From: Plasmodium malariae
Taxonomy: Eukaryota > Apicomplexa > Aconoidasida > Haemosporida > Plasmodiidae
Direction: 5' to 3'
NCBI RefSeq assembly: GCF_900090045.1
Contig: NC_041786.1
Coordinates: forward strand, 3,237,001-3,301,000
Length of the DNA stretch: 64,000 bases
In this document: in pieces, positions 15,478 through 27,910 of the stretch
How positions within the stretch are numbered: the first letter of the stretch is position 1
Layout of the letters: each line of letters starts with the position of its first letter
Program-made: the position numbers and the translations under genes
The notes under the pieces: generated by a model
Told to the model about the DNA's origin: nothing
The model's input: the letters and a program-made list of their open reading frames with translations, nothing else
Databases searched by the model: none

Positions 15478-18001
15478 TCACTCAAACTTTGAAAACCATA
15501 TATGTCTTTTTATTTTTTTGAATTGCATTCTTTTGTCAGGATTGTTATTTAGCAGATTTCTATAAAATATAAAAACTTAAAACAATTTTAAAGTTAAAAA
15601 TATATTAATTTAATACATTTTTATTTTATATTTTATTTAAAAGTTGTATGTATACCTTAATAAGTGTTTTAAATTTATGTCAATTTTTCGGTATTTTGGA
15701 AAAACCAACTTTCCGTTTTTCATGTTCCTATAAATTTCAAATATATTATCCCCACTAAAGAATTAAGAAAATATGAAAATGAAAATATTTTATAACATAA
15801 TGTTAGGAAGAATATGTTAAAATTTTCGATGTTATATTTATAAGCAAGAATGAAAGGGTTCTGATTACCAAATATTATGTAAGGGATGTGCATGTGTGCA
15901 TATAAGGGTGGGCACATGTGAGTATGCATGTATTTGTATGTATATATATGCATGGGTATGCATGAATAATAGTGAATAATTACTAGTAAGGAGTTTTTCC
16001 GAACAGAAATGTATACAGAACAGATCCAAAGTTATATGACAACTTTTTCGAAAGCTGGGCAACTTTATTATTAACATTGAATAAATATTCAAAGGAATTA
16101 AAAATATCCGTTGCTTGAATATGTGTACTAAAATTTTTTAGAATGAAAGAACATGTGTCAAAATCTATTAACTTCATCAAATTCATATTATTAATTTCAC
16201 TTTCTGAAAAACAGAATTGTTTATTGTCTTGTTTCTGTAATTCCCCCTTTTCACTGTTTTCGCTGTTTATTATATTTGAATTTTCAGTATTTTCACTATT
16301 GTGTTGCTTCTTCGATTCTTGGTTTTTATTCATTTTGCTCTTATTATGTCTTTTAAGTTCTTGTTTTCCAAATAGGTCTAGTATATTATTATTTGTGTTT
16401 ATACCTTCATAAAAATATTTATTTATAAAATGTATATCCAGATAAATTAAAAAATCCTTATTCACGTTTTCTATTTTATCTTGGTTAAAATATAACCAAT
16501 AAAATTTTAAAAAACTAACAGAATTGTTCTCCATGTATTTAAAAATAGATAAGTTTTTTATTTTGTTTATTTGACATCTCTTAGTAGGTGGTTTAATTGA
16601 ATTAATTGTGGTGTTTTTATACTTTTTACAAACAATACCCTTTTTCGGTTCTAAAAAATTTGATTCTTCTGTTTTCTTTCTTTGAATAAATGTTTGTATA
16701 TATACAGCAGCTTCATCTGCTGAAAAAAATATATTGCTTAACTTGTTTTCTATAAAGAAAATCCTTTTTACATTATTATTATATTCGAAACATTGTGACA
16801 AATTAATATTATATAAGTATTTTATTTTTTTATTTTTCAGTTTTTCTGTGTTTAATTTTTTATAAAGACAATAAGAATGACCCCCTTTTATTTCATTCGT
16901 CCGTTTTTTTTTTCTGCTTAAGAATATTTTCTTATTAAAGGAGCTTGCATCACCGTCGTCTTTTTTATATTCTATTTTTGATGATTTAATTAATTTTTTC
17001 TTAATATTTGTTTCTATACTTGCCAAATCTAAACACTTTGTTAAAGCACAAGTTTTTGTAATTTTTTTTTTTTTAACATGAACAATGTAAGAAGCAATTT
17101 CCTCTTTATTTCTCTTTGTTAGGAGTATATTATCAGGTTTTAGGTCTACGTATGCTACACTTTTTTGTAACAAATAAATGAGGGTATTGTAAATGTTTAA
17201 AAATAGGTGTCCAAGGAAATTTTCTGAATATAAATTTATTTGTACATGTTTCTTGTCAATACAAACAGTTTTATTATATATTGAATATATCCCATATTTT
17301 TTTTTATAATACATTGATTGATATTTTACGTATGGAAAAATAGCAAATAGGATTTTTTTCTTTTCATCAAAAAATATCTTTTCAATATGAATTATGTTTT
17401 TATTCTCCAAATAATTTAAGAAAAAAATTTCATTTAAAATTTTGCAAAAGTGGTTAGTTAAATACACTTGGTCGTTAATATAATAGGGACAATTTTCTTT
17501 TAAACATAATCCCAAATAAAAAATTTTTAAACAATAATTTTTGTTTTCTATAACGTCTCTACAATAGTATACATTTCCAAATTCTCCTGTGTATATGCAT
17601 TTTATTATAAGGTATTGATTCATAAAATAAGAAGTATTTTTTCTTTTTATTTTATATACATTATTCATAATTTGTTCGTACTTCTTTTCAACACCAATAC
17701 TATTGTTTTTTCTGCATCTTTTTAGTAAAACACTATAAATAATATGGTATTTTACATCATAACATAATTTCAATTTTTTATTAATTTTTAAAATATCTAA
17801 AAGTAATTTCTCATTACAATTCTCAATAAATTCGTTACTCAGTTTTATGCGGCTATTTCTATAACCTTGTTTTGTACCTGAAAACTTTTCATTTGCGATT
17901 ATGATACCGCTTTTTATATGCTCATTTAATTTTTCGTCTAATTTTTTTCTAAACTCTAGGTGGATTTTTGTTTTTTCAAATATATTGTTTAAAAAATGCA
18001 T
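15478..18001 (-). CDS. Protein kinase, putative, with a very large insertion between the catalytic loop and the DFG-equivalent motif
   Basis: Three exons on the minus strand, 18001-15984, 15754-15656 and 15559-15478, join in phase and give 732 residues. The large first exon ends GKTPY, exon 2 continues YGDNIFEIYRNMKNGKLVFP, and exon 3 gives LLNNNPDKRMQFKKIKRHIW, which is the normal order of kinase subdomains IX to XI. Earlier landmarks are a glycine loop GEFGNVY (about residue 138), the lysine in YCLKIF, a helix-C glutamate in NEIFFL, the catalytic loop YVDLKPDNILL (about 283), and LIDFDTC (about 610) in place of DFG. HRD is changed to YVD and DFG to DFD, but the catalytic Asp, Lys, Asn and metal-binding Asp remain, so activity is plausible. 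About 320 residues separate the two motifs; normally there are fewer than 20. I could not assign a named family. Confidence 0.85.
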
Positions 18002-19538
18002 GTCTTTTGTTGTATTCTTTTCTTTTCATTAAATAAAATAAATTATTCTTAAGCTCTCTTGTGAAATGTATAAGATATTTTTTGAAGTATATTAGTATGA
18101 GGGAAAATGGGATTAACAATCAGTTAAAGACAAAAAAAAAAAAAAAAAAAAGGAAGCGAATCTTATAAAGTGCCATATACAAACGCTTATACGAATGTGC
18201 AACCACGTGAACATGTATAAGTATACGAACACATGTATCTATGCATATAAATATATGAATGATGAGCAAATCTTTTAACCTATATTTGACAAGAATTGCA
18301 AATTGAAGAACAGACGAAAAAAAATAATGCTTACCTTTACTGTGCAATGTATTCAACAATACACATCTGTAACACTAAAAAAATATAAACCAAGGGAGCA
18401 TTGAACTATATACAAATTCTAATACATTCCCATATGTATATTTAATTATTTACACATGTGCTTTTTTAATTTCATAAAAGACTTGTTTGAAAATATCTTC
18501 GCGTAAATAAAAGCAGCTTGCATGAAAAAACATTTTTAAAAAATTTATGTACGAACATATATGCGTAAACGTGAAAATACCCAGAATTATATGAAGCGTT
18601 AACCTTTTTTTTTTTTAAGTAAATTAATCTATTTATAAGACTGAATGATATCAAACTATTAAAAATATTATTTCTTTTTCTTTTTTTTTTTTTTTAAAAA
18701 AGTCATTTAAAATTGGATATATACTGAAACAAATTTTGCCACACTATTATTTTTAAGTGTCAAAATGAGGAAATAGCTTAATATGCAAAATGAAATGAAA
18801 AAAAATTAAAAAAAAAAATTTTAACATATGTGTCAAAGTGAATATATTGTTCGGGCTGTAAAGATTATAATAAAAAGTGCAATAATTTTTGAATTATATA
18901 CATATATATATATAGCGAGTTTTAAAAAATTTTAAATTTCTCTACAAATTGCATCGCTATATGAGTTTATAGTATAGTAGTATATTCTTCCTTAAATACC
19001 TAATATTTAATGCACATATTTGTACTTATACGTGTGAAACCTTACTGAAATGAGCCTAGTAACTTGAATATCTGCGGGGTTTTATAAAACAGTTCTTATT
19101 GTAAAAAAAAAATAAAAAAAAATGACAATATAAAAAGAAAAAAAACATAAAATTTATGATGTATAACAAACAAATAACAGTATGGCAATTTTATGCACAG
19201 GGAGAACAAATAATATGTTACAATAAAACATGAACCATCTTTTAATAAATAAATTTACATTTCTTAGGGGATAGAAAGTTTTATGAAAAAATTGTAATTT
19301 GTTTTGTTAAATGTTATGAAAACTATTTATAAGTAAATCATTTTCTTTTTCCATTTTTTACGTTGACCTTTTAATTTACATACGTATATTTTAAAAAGCA
19401 TTTTTCCATAAAAAATTAGTATATAACAAAAATATAATAACACAAAAAAGAAAAAGAAAACGAAAAAGAAAAGCAGGGGAAAATCATTAGGGAAAAGGAA
19501 CATACGTAAAGAGAACCACAATCCAATAAATCAATAAA
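18002..19538. other. Divergent promoter region of the kinase and proteasome alpha-6 genes
   Basis: This 1.5-kb AT-rich block lies between two start codons facing away from each other and should hold both promoters and 5' UTRs. It contains several poly-A and poly-T runs. I see no convincing coding segment, RNA gene or repeat. Confidence 0.6.
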
Positions 19539-19824
19539 ATGTACCGAAACTTATATGACACAGACAATATTATTTATTCTCCTGAAGGTATTATATCAAA
19601 TTAGTTGGCATGAGAAAAGATAAAGTAGTGCATATTTTAATATACCATACATAGATATATATGTATTTATGTATGTGAATAATTATACATATATGTACGT
19701 ACAAATGTATGTAAACCTTTTTAGGGAGGCTATATCAAATAGAATATGCAAATGAAGCAATAAAACAGGGAACTTGTGCTGTGGCAGTGAAGTCCAAGGA
19801 TTTTGTGGTTAAAAAGGAAAAAAT

Positions 19825-19856
<32 letters not shown>

Positions 19857-20758
19857 TGAAATTTATAATATGTTTTCCAATTTGAGGGGTTACATCGTTA
19901 ATGAAAATTTGGAAATATAGGAAGAGGAAGAAATAGAAATGAAAAACAAAGAAGTGCATTCTTTTAAATATGTTCCTACCCTTTTGAGAAAATTTTTTAC
20001 TTTTGCAATGTATATATATATATAATTAATTATTTATTTTTTATTTCTTTTTTTTGGTTCCTTTTTTTTCCCATTCGTAGGTAGTGTGTGGCTTAAAAAA
20101 ATCTATTAGCAAATTATCATTTCATCAGGAAAAATTATTCAAAATCGATGATCATATAGGTGCCACAATGAGTGGTATAACATCCGATGCTAAGGTATTA
20201 ACAAAATTTATGAGAAATGAATGTTTGACGCATAAGTTTTTGTTTGATGAAAATATAAATATAGAAAAATTAGTTAGAAAAGTAGCAGATAAATATCAAA
20301 AAAACACTCAAAAAAGTAGTAGAAGGGCTTTTGGCGTAGGTTTAATAATAGCGGGGTATTTTAAGGAACCTTATATTTTTGAAACTAAACCAAATGGTTC
20401 ATATTTTGAATATATTGCCTTATCATTCGGTGCAAGATCTCACGCATCAAAAACTTATTTAGAAAAAAATGCTCATCTATTTGAAGAATCATCGTTAGAG
20501 GATTTAACTATACATTGTTTAAAAGCATTGAGATGCTCCCTCTCAAATGAAAATGAATTAACTGTTGATAATACATCGCTAGCTGTTGTTGGTAAAGATA
20601 AACCCTGGGAAGAAATATCTTCCTTAGAATTAGTTGAATATTTAGCTAAGGTAAATATAGAACAGAGAAATGAACCAAATCAGGAAGAAGGAATAAATGA
20701 AAAACATCAAACAAATACTCAACATGAAGAAAATGAACCAAGTGTGCAAAACGAATAA
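19539..20758 (+). CDS. PSMA1: 20S proteasome subunit alpha type-1 (alpha-6)
   Basis: Three exons, 19539-19587, 19725-19807 and 20081-20758, give 269 residues, against 263 in human PSMA1. The N-terminus reads [17 protein letters not shown] then [15 protein letters not shown], the alpha-subunit signature that forms the gate of the outer ring. Exon 3 has [32 protein letters not shown] and SLAVVGKD in the expected places. An acidic Glu/Asn/Gln-rich tail follows, as in other PSMA1 proteins. Junctions were checked by alignment with the human protein: the exon 2/3 join gives KSKDFVVVCGLKK with no gap, although the donor (GTTAAA) is weak. Alpha subunits are structural, so absence of a catalytic threonine is expected. 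Confidence 0.95.
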
Positions 20759-21674
20759 TATAGCACAAAATATAGTTTGTACCATGTATATAATAAATAA
20801 TACATATGAATTTCACCCATCCGTGCAAGCAAAATATATGTAATACCTATTACATAATGAGCAAAGAATATATAGTGATTTTTTATATATAAAAGTTAAA
20901 ATGATATATAGAATTTTTTAAGGAATTTTTTTTTTTTTTTCGATACCTTTTCAATATATATAAGAAAAAAATTGAAAAAAAAAACTTTTCTTCAATTATA
21001 ACAAGTTTTTAATAAAAGTGCATGTTTATTTCTATTTTTATTTTCATTTTTACATAGTTTATCTTAAAAAATATTTTAAAAAAGAATAGCTCCTTAGGTA
21101 AAAAGCAATTTTTTTTTAAATATTTTTTAATTTACTTATAATATTGTCTTTTTAACTCCTCAAAAATTTGAGTATGTGTCTATACAACAAGATTTAACGC
21201 ATTCGAGAAGATAATACTGAAATAGTAACCCCCTTGACATTTGTTTAGCAATATGTGTGTTCCATTCGTACATATATGTATAATATGGCATATACATCAT
21301 TAATTTCCCTCCACACTTATAAAATTAGTAGTTGTCTACTTCTTTGAGTTAATTAGTCCATATTCTTCATAACGAATATGAAAAAGTTCACAAGAAAATC
21401 TTTACGTCAGGCACATTAAAAAATGAAATGTAGTAAACGAAAGATAAAAAATATTAACGTAACGTATATTTAAGGGTTTATATAAAACACCAGAAATGGT
21501 AAATGTGAATATTTATTGTTTATTCAAAATGAGTTGCTTGGTGACACATTTTTCACAAGTGGAACAATTTTTTAGTTTTTGTTAATACAAACGAAACTAA
21601 TTTACATGTAGCATTTTTAAGAGTTATAATTTACACTTATAAAATAGCTACAAAAATGAAATTTACATACTCTT

Positions 21675-21750
21675 ATGAGCAAATTGTATATATTTGTGTG
21701 TACATATATATATATATATATGTACACACAAATATATACAATTTGCTCAT
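21675..21750. repeat. Perfect 76-bp palindrome (inverted repeat without spacer)
   Basis: The sequence is identical to its own reverse complement over 76 bases. Outer arms read ATGAGCAAATTGTATATATT, followed by TGTGTGTACA and an AT-alternating centre. Pairing breaks at the first flanking base on either side. It could extrude as a cruciform, or fold as a 38-bp RNA hairpin if transcribed. Confidence 0.97.
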
Positions 21751-24604
21751 GAAATGTGCATAATATAATGCCCACTGAAAAAACATATAAACAACGCGTT
21801 TTTAAAAAATAGTGTAATATGAAAGAATTAACAGTAAAAGTGTTCACTAACAATTAAAATCATTTCTGAGTTATAAAAAAAAAAATTAAGGGATCAGAAT
21901 GATATTTCAGTTAAAATATTTTTTTTTGTTTTTATTTTTTTAAAAATTTACGAAAACTTTAAAAACAAATCTTATAAACATAATAAGATATATTTTCATA
22001 CATGGTTCTTCTTTTATACAAGTGAATAGGGTGAATTTTTTTTTGTATGTACATTAATTATTTTTTTTTTTTTTTAGTAGGTATACATTATCTGTAAGCG
22101 TAAAATTATATTTTTTTTTTGCATTTTAATTTGAATATTTGAAAGATGATAAAAGCTACTAGTGCATTTATATATTTATATATAAGTACACCTATTCTTT
22201 CTTTTTTTTTTTGTTTTAATTTTAAAAATAATTTAAATTTGTATAATTTTTATTTTTCATGAATGTGTGCATATATAAATTTAGTCGCTCATTTAAAATT
22301 AGTCGTCTAAAAAAATGTGAAATTACATAAATCCCATTTGCATTTTGTTTATTTAGACTTGAAATACTAGCAAGAACTGTGTGGATAAATTATGTACATG
22401 TAAAAAATACATTTCCTACATTTATGTATGTAGCCGTATATTTTGTTCCTACGTATTCAAACTCTTATGTGTTTATATGTATATACTAATAATTGGATGT
22501 GTGGGTGTATGCTTCTGTTGATATGTACAATAAATTTAAGGAAGAATTTTATACAGAGAAGGTAGACATACTGCTTATAATACGAATGTGTAGTTTATAT
22601 CATTTTTCAGTTGTTTTTTCATTATTTCATTTTATTATTTATTTTAATCAGAGATAAACTAGAAGCGAGATTTTTCTTTATTATCTAAAACTTACATATA
22701 AATGTTTATGTATATTAATATGTAAATATATACTAATGTTTTAGATTCACTACAAGATTGTAATATACATGTAATAGAACTTATAAAACATAAAATTATA
22801 TTTATTTTTTTTTTTAACTAATTGCATATGAAGACGTATATGGATCAGAATTTTTATTTATATAAACGTATTAATTTTTGCACGGGTTTTTGATAAATAC
22901 AATTCATTATTTACCATAATTTTATATTAAAACAAAAAACATATATTGGGCTATATATAAGAAAAAGATAGATGTAAAAACATAATTTAAAGTATATATG
23001 TATCTCGGAGTTTGTTGTGTTGTTTCTTTTAAAGTCAAAGTTTGATATTTTTAAATTGTCTTTAATTTTTTTTTTTTTTTTTTTTTCATGTTAAAAGATG
23101 TTTTTGCATGTATTTTTGTGATAATAATTTCAATTTCTATTTCAATTTAATGCTTGAGCAAAATAACATTAAATATTTCTTTATTTGTATATATATATAT
23201 ATATATATTTGAAACTTCTACAAAATTTATGAAACAATAGATATTATACTGTTATGTCGGTTCATATTAAATGACATAAGCAAATACATTTATATATAAT
23301 TAACCTTTTAATATAATAATTAAATTAATATTTTTTTTATTATTTAATTTTTTTTTTTTTTATTATTCATATTTCAAATCATATACTACAAAAAATTAGC
23401 AATTTAGGAGTATCATGAAAAAATAATATGAGCATTTCATCCCCTTCAACGTAAATCAATTGCTATGTATGTGTACTCTTTTGTTTGTATATATATATAT
23501 AAATGCATGTGTATGTATTTGCATATACATATACTTATAGATGTATGTGTACTTCTTCATATACATGTTTTTTCAAAATTATAACATAAAAATATTTTTT
23601 ATGTTTATAGAAAAAATTTTAAGTAATATATCATTTTATTATTTTTTATAATTTCTATTTTTTTTTTTTAATTTTAATTACATTAAAGATTTTAAAATAT
23701 ATTTCAAGTAGAAGAATAATAAATGGGATTTAAATTTAAATTACTTTTAGAATACGTCTATAAAGAACTTTTTACAGCTAACATAAAAAGAAAGTGTTAA
23801 TATTTCATTTTTACTTATTAATTTTTCAAAAGATAAAATCAAAGGTAGTTTATTCTTGCGCTTATAAAATCACTGTAGGGTAAAATTAAAGATTTTATCA
23901 TCATACACTTTTTTTATCTTATATTAATAAACAGTAAATCATTTATTATTTATTCTATTTCATTTTCCTTCATATATATTTTTTCTCTTCTTTGTTTTTC
24001 ATCTTATTTCTTTTTTTTTCTGATGTAATTTTGGTGTTTTAGATCATTACATATATTATTTAAGCTGGGCCATCGTCAAATCCATAGTGTAATTTTTCTC
24101 CTTCCTTTTTTTATTATGTAATGCGACATATTATATTTATTTAATTTCTTTGGATTATATATTTTACTCTTTATATTATATTTTTTTTATATAACATTTT
24201 AATTTTTTCCATTTTTTCACTTACATGTTCTTTTTACACTTCTATATCTTTCGTAAAGTAAAAAAATACATTTTTAGTAGATGATATAGAACTTCAATTT
24301 AAAGATTTTCCCTTTTTCATTTTATGGGGTTTTTTATTGTACTTACAAATGCACATATGTACTTCTATGTACTCACATACATTTGCCTATTCTTGTAGAT
24401 GTGCTAAAACATATATATTAAACGTATACGTATTTATAATTTTATATATACAGTATTTATGTAAATGCTTTTATACTGTAGCACATATATATACAGGCAT
24501 ATATATTAAAGCATGCATATTAAAGCTTGAACGTAAAAGAATATGTACTAAAGCATACTTATTAATACATATTGAAACGTATATATTAAAACATACACAT
24601 TAAG

Positions 24605-24800
24605 GAGTATATATTAAAGCATATATATTAAAGAGAATATATTAAAGTCAATATATTAATGGAAATATATTAAAACGATATATTAATGAGAATATATTAA
24701 AGCGTGTATATTAAGGAGAATATATTAAAGTTGTATATATTAAAGAGAATTTATTTAAGTGTATATATTAAAAAGAATATATTAAAGTGTTTATATTGAG
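24605..24800 (+). repeat. Tandem repeat, seven copies of a 28-bp unit, upstream of CITH
   Basis: Each unit has two related halves: a 15-mer like GAGAATATATTAAAG and a 12- to 14-mer like TGTATATATTAAA. Seven copies cover 196 bases, averaging 28 bases each. More degenerate ATATTAAAG copies continue upstream to about 24495. The array ends 145 bases before the CITH start codon, so it probably lies in the 5' UTR or core promoter. Confidence 0.85.
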
Positions 24801-24945
24801 GAATTCATTTAATGTGCGTACTTTTTCATTATACTAGCATATAGGTATTTATATGTAAAAATACATATTACCACCTTTATATATATACATGTGTATTAAC
24901 ACATATACTATTACGTATTGATTTAAAGAGAGAGAAAAAAAAAAA

Positions 24946-25898
24946 ATGTCTTCCGTATCAACTTTGCCATATATAGGAAGTAAAATTTCGTTAATTTCCA
25001 ATTCTGAGATAAGGTATGAGGGTATTCTGTACACGATAAATACGCATGAATCGACTGTTGCATTACAAAATGTTAGATCATTTGGAACAGAAGGAAGAAG
25101 ACAACCAGATATCCCTCCATCAAACGAAGTTTATGACTTTATAATATTCCGAGGGAAGGATATAAAAGATGTAACAGTTAGTGAAGCTGCTAAAACTATA
25201 CCGGATGACCCAGCAATAGTGTCAATGAACGTAGCACCATCGACTAAAAATAGTTTAACGGAAAATATAAATTATAACAATAACATGAATATGAATAAGA
25301 CATTAAAAATCCCTAATAATATGGTGCAGTCAAATGATAGAAATATGAACGTAAATAATAGAAGATACTTTAATAGACCGAATTATTATACCCATTATAA
25401 TAGTAATAATAATGGTAGTAGAAATTTTAATAGTTATAGATTTAAAAATTTTAGAAAATATGAAAGACCTAGTTATGTTATCGGAGAGTTGGAATCACAG
25501 CCAAACCCTGCACTAAAAAGTAAGTTCAGCCCAGATTTTGATTTTAGTACAAATAATTTAAAATTCGACAAATGCAATGTATTAGATGAAAAGAGTAAGG
25601 ACACTTTGTCAATGAACAATAGTCTTCAAGTAGGTGGTTATGACAAAAATTCCAGTTTCTTTGATAACATTAGTTGTGAAACATTAGACAAACAACAAGG
25701 AAAAGATGAAAAGGTTGACAGAGAAAGGTTACGAATGTTAGACGTTGACACCTTTGGAATAGCAGCAGCACACTATAGAGCAAATGTGCATAACAGAAAT
25801 AAATTAAGAAATAACAGAAATAATAAAATGATGGGGAACTTTAATTACATTAATTATAATAAAAATCAAAATCCATTTAATAGATATTCAGCCTTTTA

Positions 25899-25899
<1 letters not shown>
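24946..25899 (+). CDS. CITH: CITH, LSm14/Trailer Hitch/Scd6-family mRNP protein
   Basis: This single-exon gene encodes 317 residues. The family binds DDX6-type helicases and keeps mRNAs translationally silent in cytoplasmic granules. In P. berghei, CITH with DOZI stores maternal transcripts in female gametocytes. The N-terminal LSm14 domain is at residues about 4-80 ([19 protein letters not shown] then [14 protein letters not shown]). The FDF motif lies near 198-208 ([14 protein letters not shown]), the FFD box near 232-246 ([17 protein letters not shown]) and the TFG box near 261-278 ([18 protein letters not shown]). These three boxes in this order are diagnostic. The linker is Asn-rich, with Arg/Asn motifs but no clear RGG repeat. 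The ATG follows an A-rich leader, typical for Plasmodium. Confidence 0.95.
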
Positions 25900-25934
<35 letters not shown>

Positions 25935-26201
25935 TATATATTTATATTTATATTACATACTATATTTTATTATTATTCCCACATTTTAATTAATGTACGT
26001 GCTTTTACAAGAGTAACAAGTCACTTAATTCATTTTAAAATTATTTCAATGGGAAATTATGTATATTTATGCATGTTTCCGTACATAATAATTTATCGGG
26101 AAAACGTTCTTAAAACCAGGTTAAACGCGCAGAGTGGCAAAAATGTAGGCACATATTTATACATATTAGCTTGCTCATATTATTTACAAATGAAAAAGAA
26201 G

Positions 26202-26236
<35 letters not shown>

Positions 26237-26675
26237 CAAAAAAGAAATTTTTAAGTATTCAATGTAGTCTTTTTTTTTTTTGAAGTTAAACTTATATTTT
26301 GTTCCACATTAATGTTTACATATATATATAAATGTATATGTATATGTCTTCTTTTTTTTTTTTTTTCCTTAAGAATTTTTCATATAAATTTAAAAATTGC
26401 AACAAAAAGTGCAAACATAACTTAATATAAAAAAATATTAAGGAGTGAATAAGAATAAGAATAGCATAAAACCCAACTAATATTTCGTTCCCTTTTGGAA
26501 TGATCTTTGCGATTCCCGTGTTACATTTTTAATTTGTGCTGTATTTATATCAATTTATACAAGCGAATAAATAAATATATATATGTATATATAATACAAA
26601 TATGTTCAATTTATTTATAAAGTTCCTATAATTAAACAATAAACAGCTGAAAATAATCTTTTCGAAGAAATCAAA
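25900..26675. other. Intergenic region downstream of CITH
   Basis: The region starts with a (TA)n run directly after the CITH stop and has several poly-A/T tracts. A short GC-richer patch near 26110-26150 (including GGTTAAACGCGCAGAGTGGC) stands out, but I could not link it to any gene. Confidence 0.5.
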
Positions 26676-27454
26676 ATGTTTTTTGGAATAATCTACGGGG
26701 AAAATGTTATGAAGCATCTGTTGATACATAGTTCCTATGTATTTTTACTTGTACAATTCGTTCTGTAAGAATAATACTGTTCTGGAAAGTAAGAAAAAAG
26801 TTTATGTTTATGCGTATATACACAAAAGTATAAATTTATTATGTATTTCCGAATTGTTTTGAGAGATAAAAACAAAACGGTAAATATCGTACAGCTAGTT
26901 TTTTCTTCCTGTACAATTTAAGTTGCTTAAAAGGCATTTTTTCAGAATTTGATTTCACCAAATATATTATTTATATATATGTACATATTTTACGAAATAA
27001 ACGAAAAAGAACATATAATCAATTTAATAAAACGGACATATGCTAAAAAGTATCTTTGGAACATGCCTTTTCATGATTCCAAACCTAATGAAATTTTAGG
27101 TGGAAAAACGGCAATAAATATATATATGATGGCGTAGCAATTGTATTAGTAGGGATAAATAATTTTTAGGATTATATATACCAATACATATATATATATA
27201 TTTGTTTACGCATAAGGGTATGTAAACATTGCATGTTAAATCACACAATTTAGTATTTTTTCTGATTTAGGGTGAATGCGTTAAACATAGAAAAAAGAGA
27301 ACGATATAATAGAACCTATGATAAGAATAAATACTCTATGGTTAATCTTCAATCTAGTATTTGTATTATTTTAAAATATGGAGTTAATTTTATCCGTCTG
27401 TTTCTTCCCCATTATGCTTCTTATATTTTGCTACATGAACAAAGGTTCTGCTAA
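26676..27454 (+). CDS. Possible small three-exon gene, product unknown
   Basis: Three segments join in phase: 26676-26738 (MFFGIIYGENVMKHLLIHSS and Tyr, donor GTATTT), 26946-27133 (after TTTTTTCAG) and 27271-27454 (after CTGATTTAG), giving 144 residues. The middle exon includes KKYLWNMPFHDSKPNEILGG, whose use of Trp, Pro, His, Asp and Gly is unlike random AT-rich DNA. Exon 3 gives NALNIEKRERYNRTYDKNKY. The end is uncertain: a GT at 27359 (A|GTATTT) could lead elsewhere, and another frame from 27378 encodes a hydrophobic stretch, LILSVCFFPIMLLIFCY. I do not recognise the protein. It lies between CITH and MED31 on the same strand. Confidence 0.42.
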
Positions 27455-27910
27455 ATATAACTTCAGCTGTTCACATAATAAAAAATTTATTTTTAAAATT
27501 CAAAAACAAAAAAAAAAAAAATATTCAGTTTTATTCATTTGTAAAGGTGAACATAGTGAAATATTAATTAATATATAACTTTTCTTTTTTATATTTCTAA
27601 AAATATAAAGGGCCTGCTTTGTGGGAAGAAATTCATTTATATTTCACAAATGGTTAGTGAGGTTTTATGAATATATATATATGTGTAAGCTCAAAAATTA
27701 CAAATAAAAACAGATTAAAGTCATATTTTAAAGCTTAATTAATTCCTTTTTGGTGCACATATATGTTTGAATATGTAATGGCACTTGCATATGTGGTATG
27801 TTGATTCTTTTGCATATATATATAATTCCATTTATGTATTTTCTTTGTTGTAATTCCTTTGCTGTAGTTCCTATGTTGTAATTCTCTTGTTGTAATTCCC
27901 TTTTCGTAAA

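Larger units (their letters stand above)
20759..24945. other. 4.2-kb gene-free region between PSMA1 and CITH
   Basis: This is the longest gap in the window. I see no exon-like reading frame. It contains a perfect 76-bp palindrome (21675-21750), a tandem repeat near its right end (24605-24800), several poly-T and (TA)n runs, and two short stretches of less biased composition near 21165-21270 and 24060-24100. The right part must include the CITH promoter and 5' UTR. Long upstream regions are common for Plasmodium genes transcribed in gametocytes. Confidence 0.55.

Noticed and set aside
18250..18340. C/D box snoRNA suggested by ATGATGA
   Set aside because: No D box or terminal stem was found at a suitable distance.
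21617..21853. Minus-strand 78-codon ORF
   Set aside because: Much of it is the 76-bp palindrome and (TA)n sequence; composition is typical of noncoding DNA.
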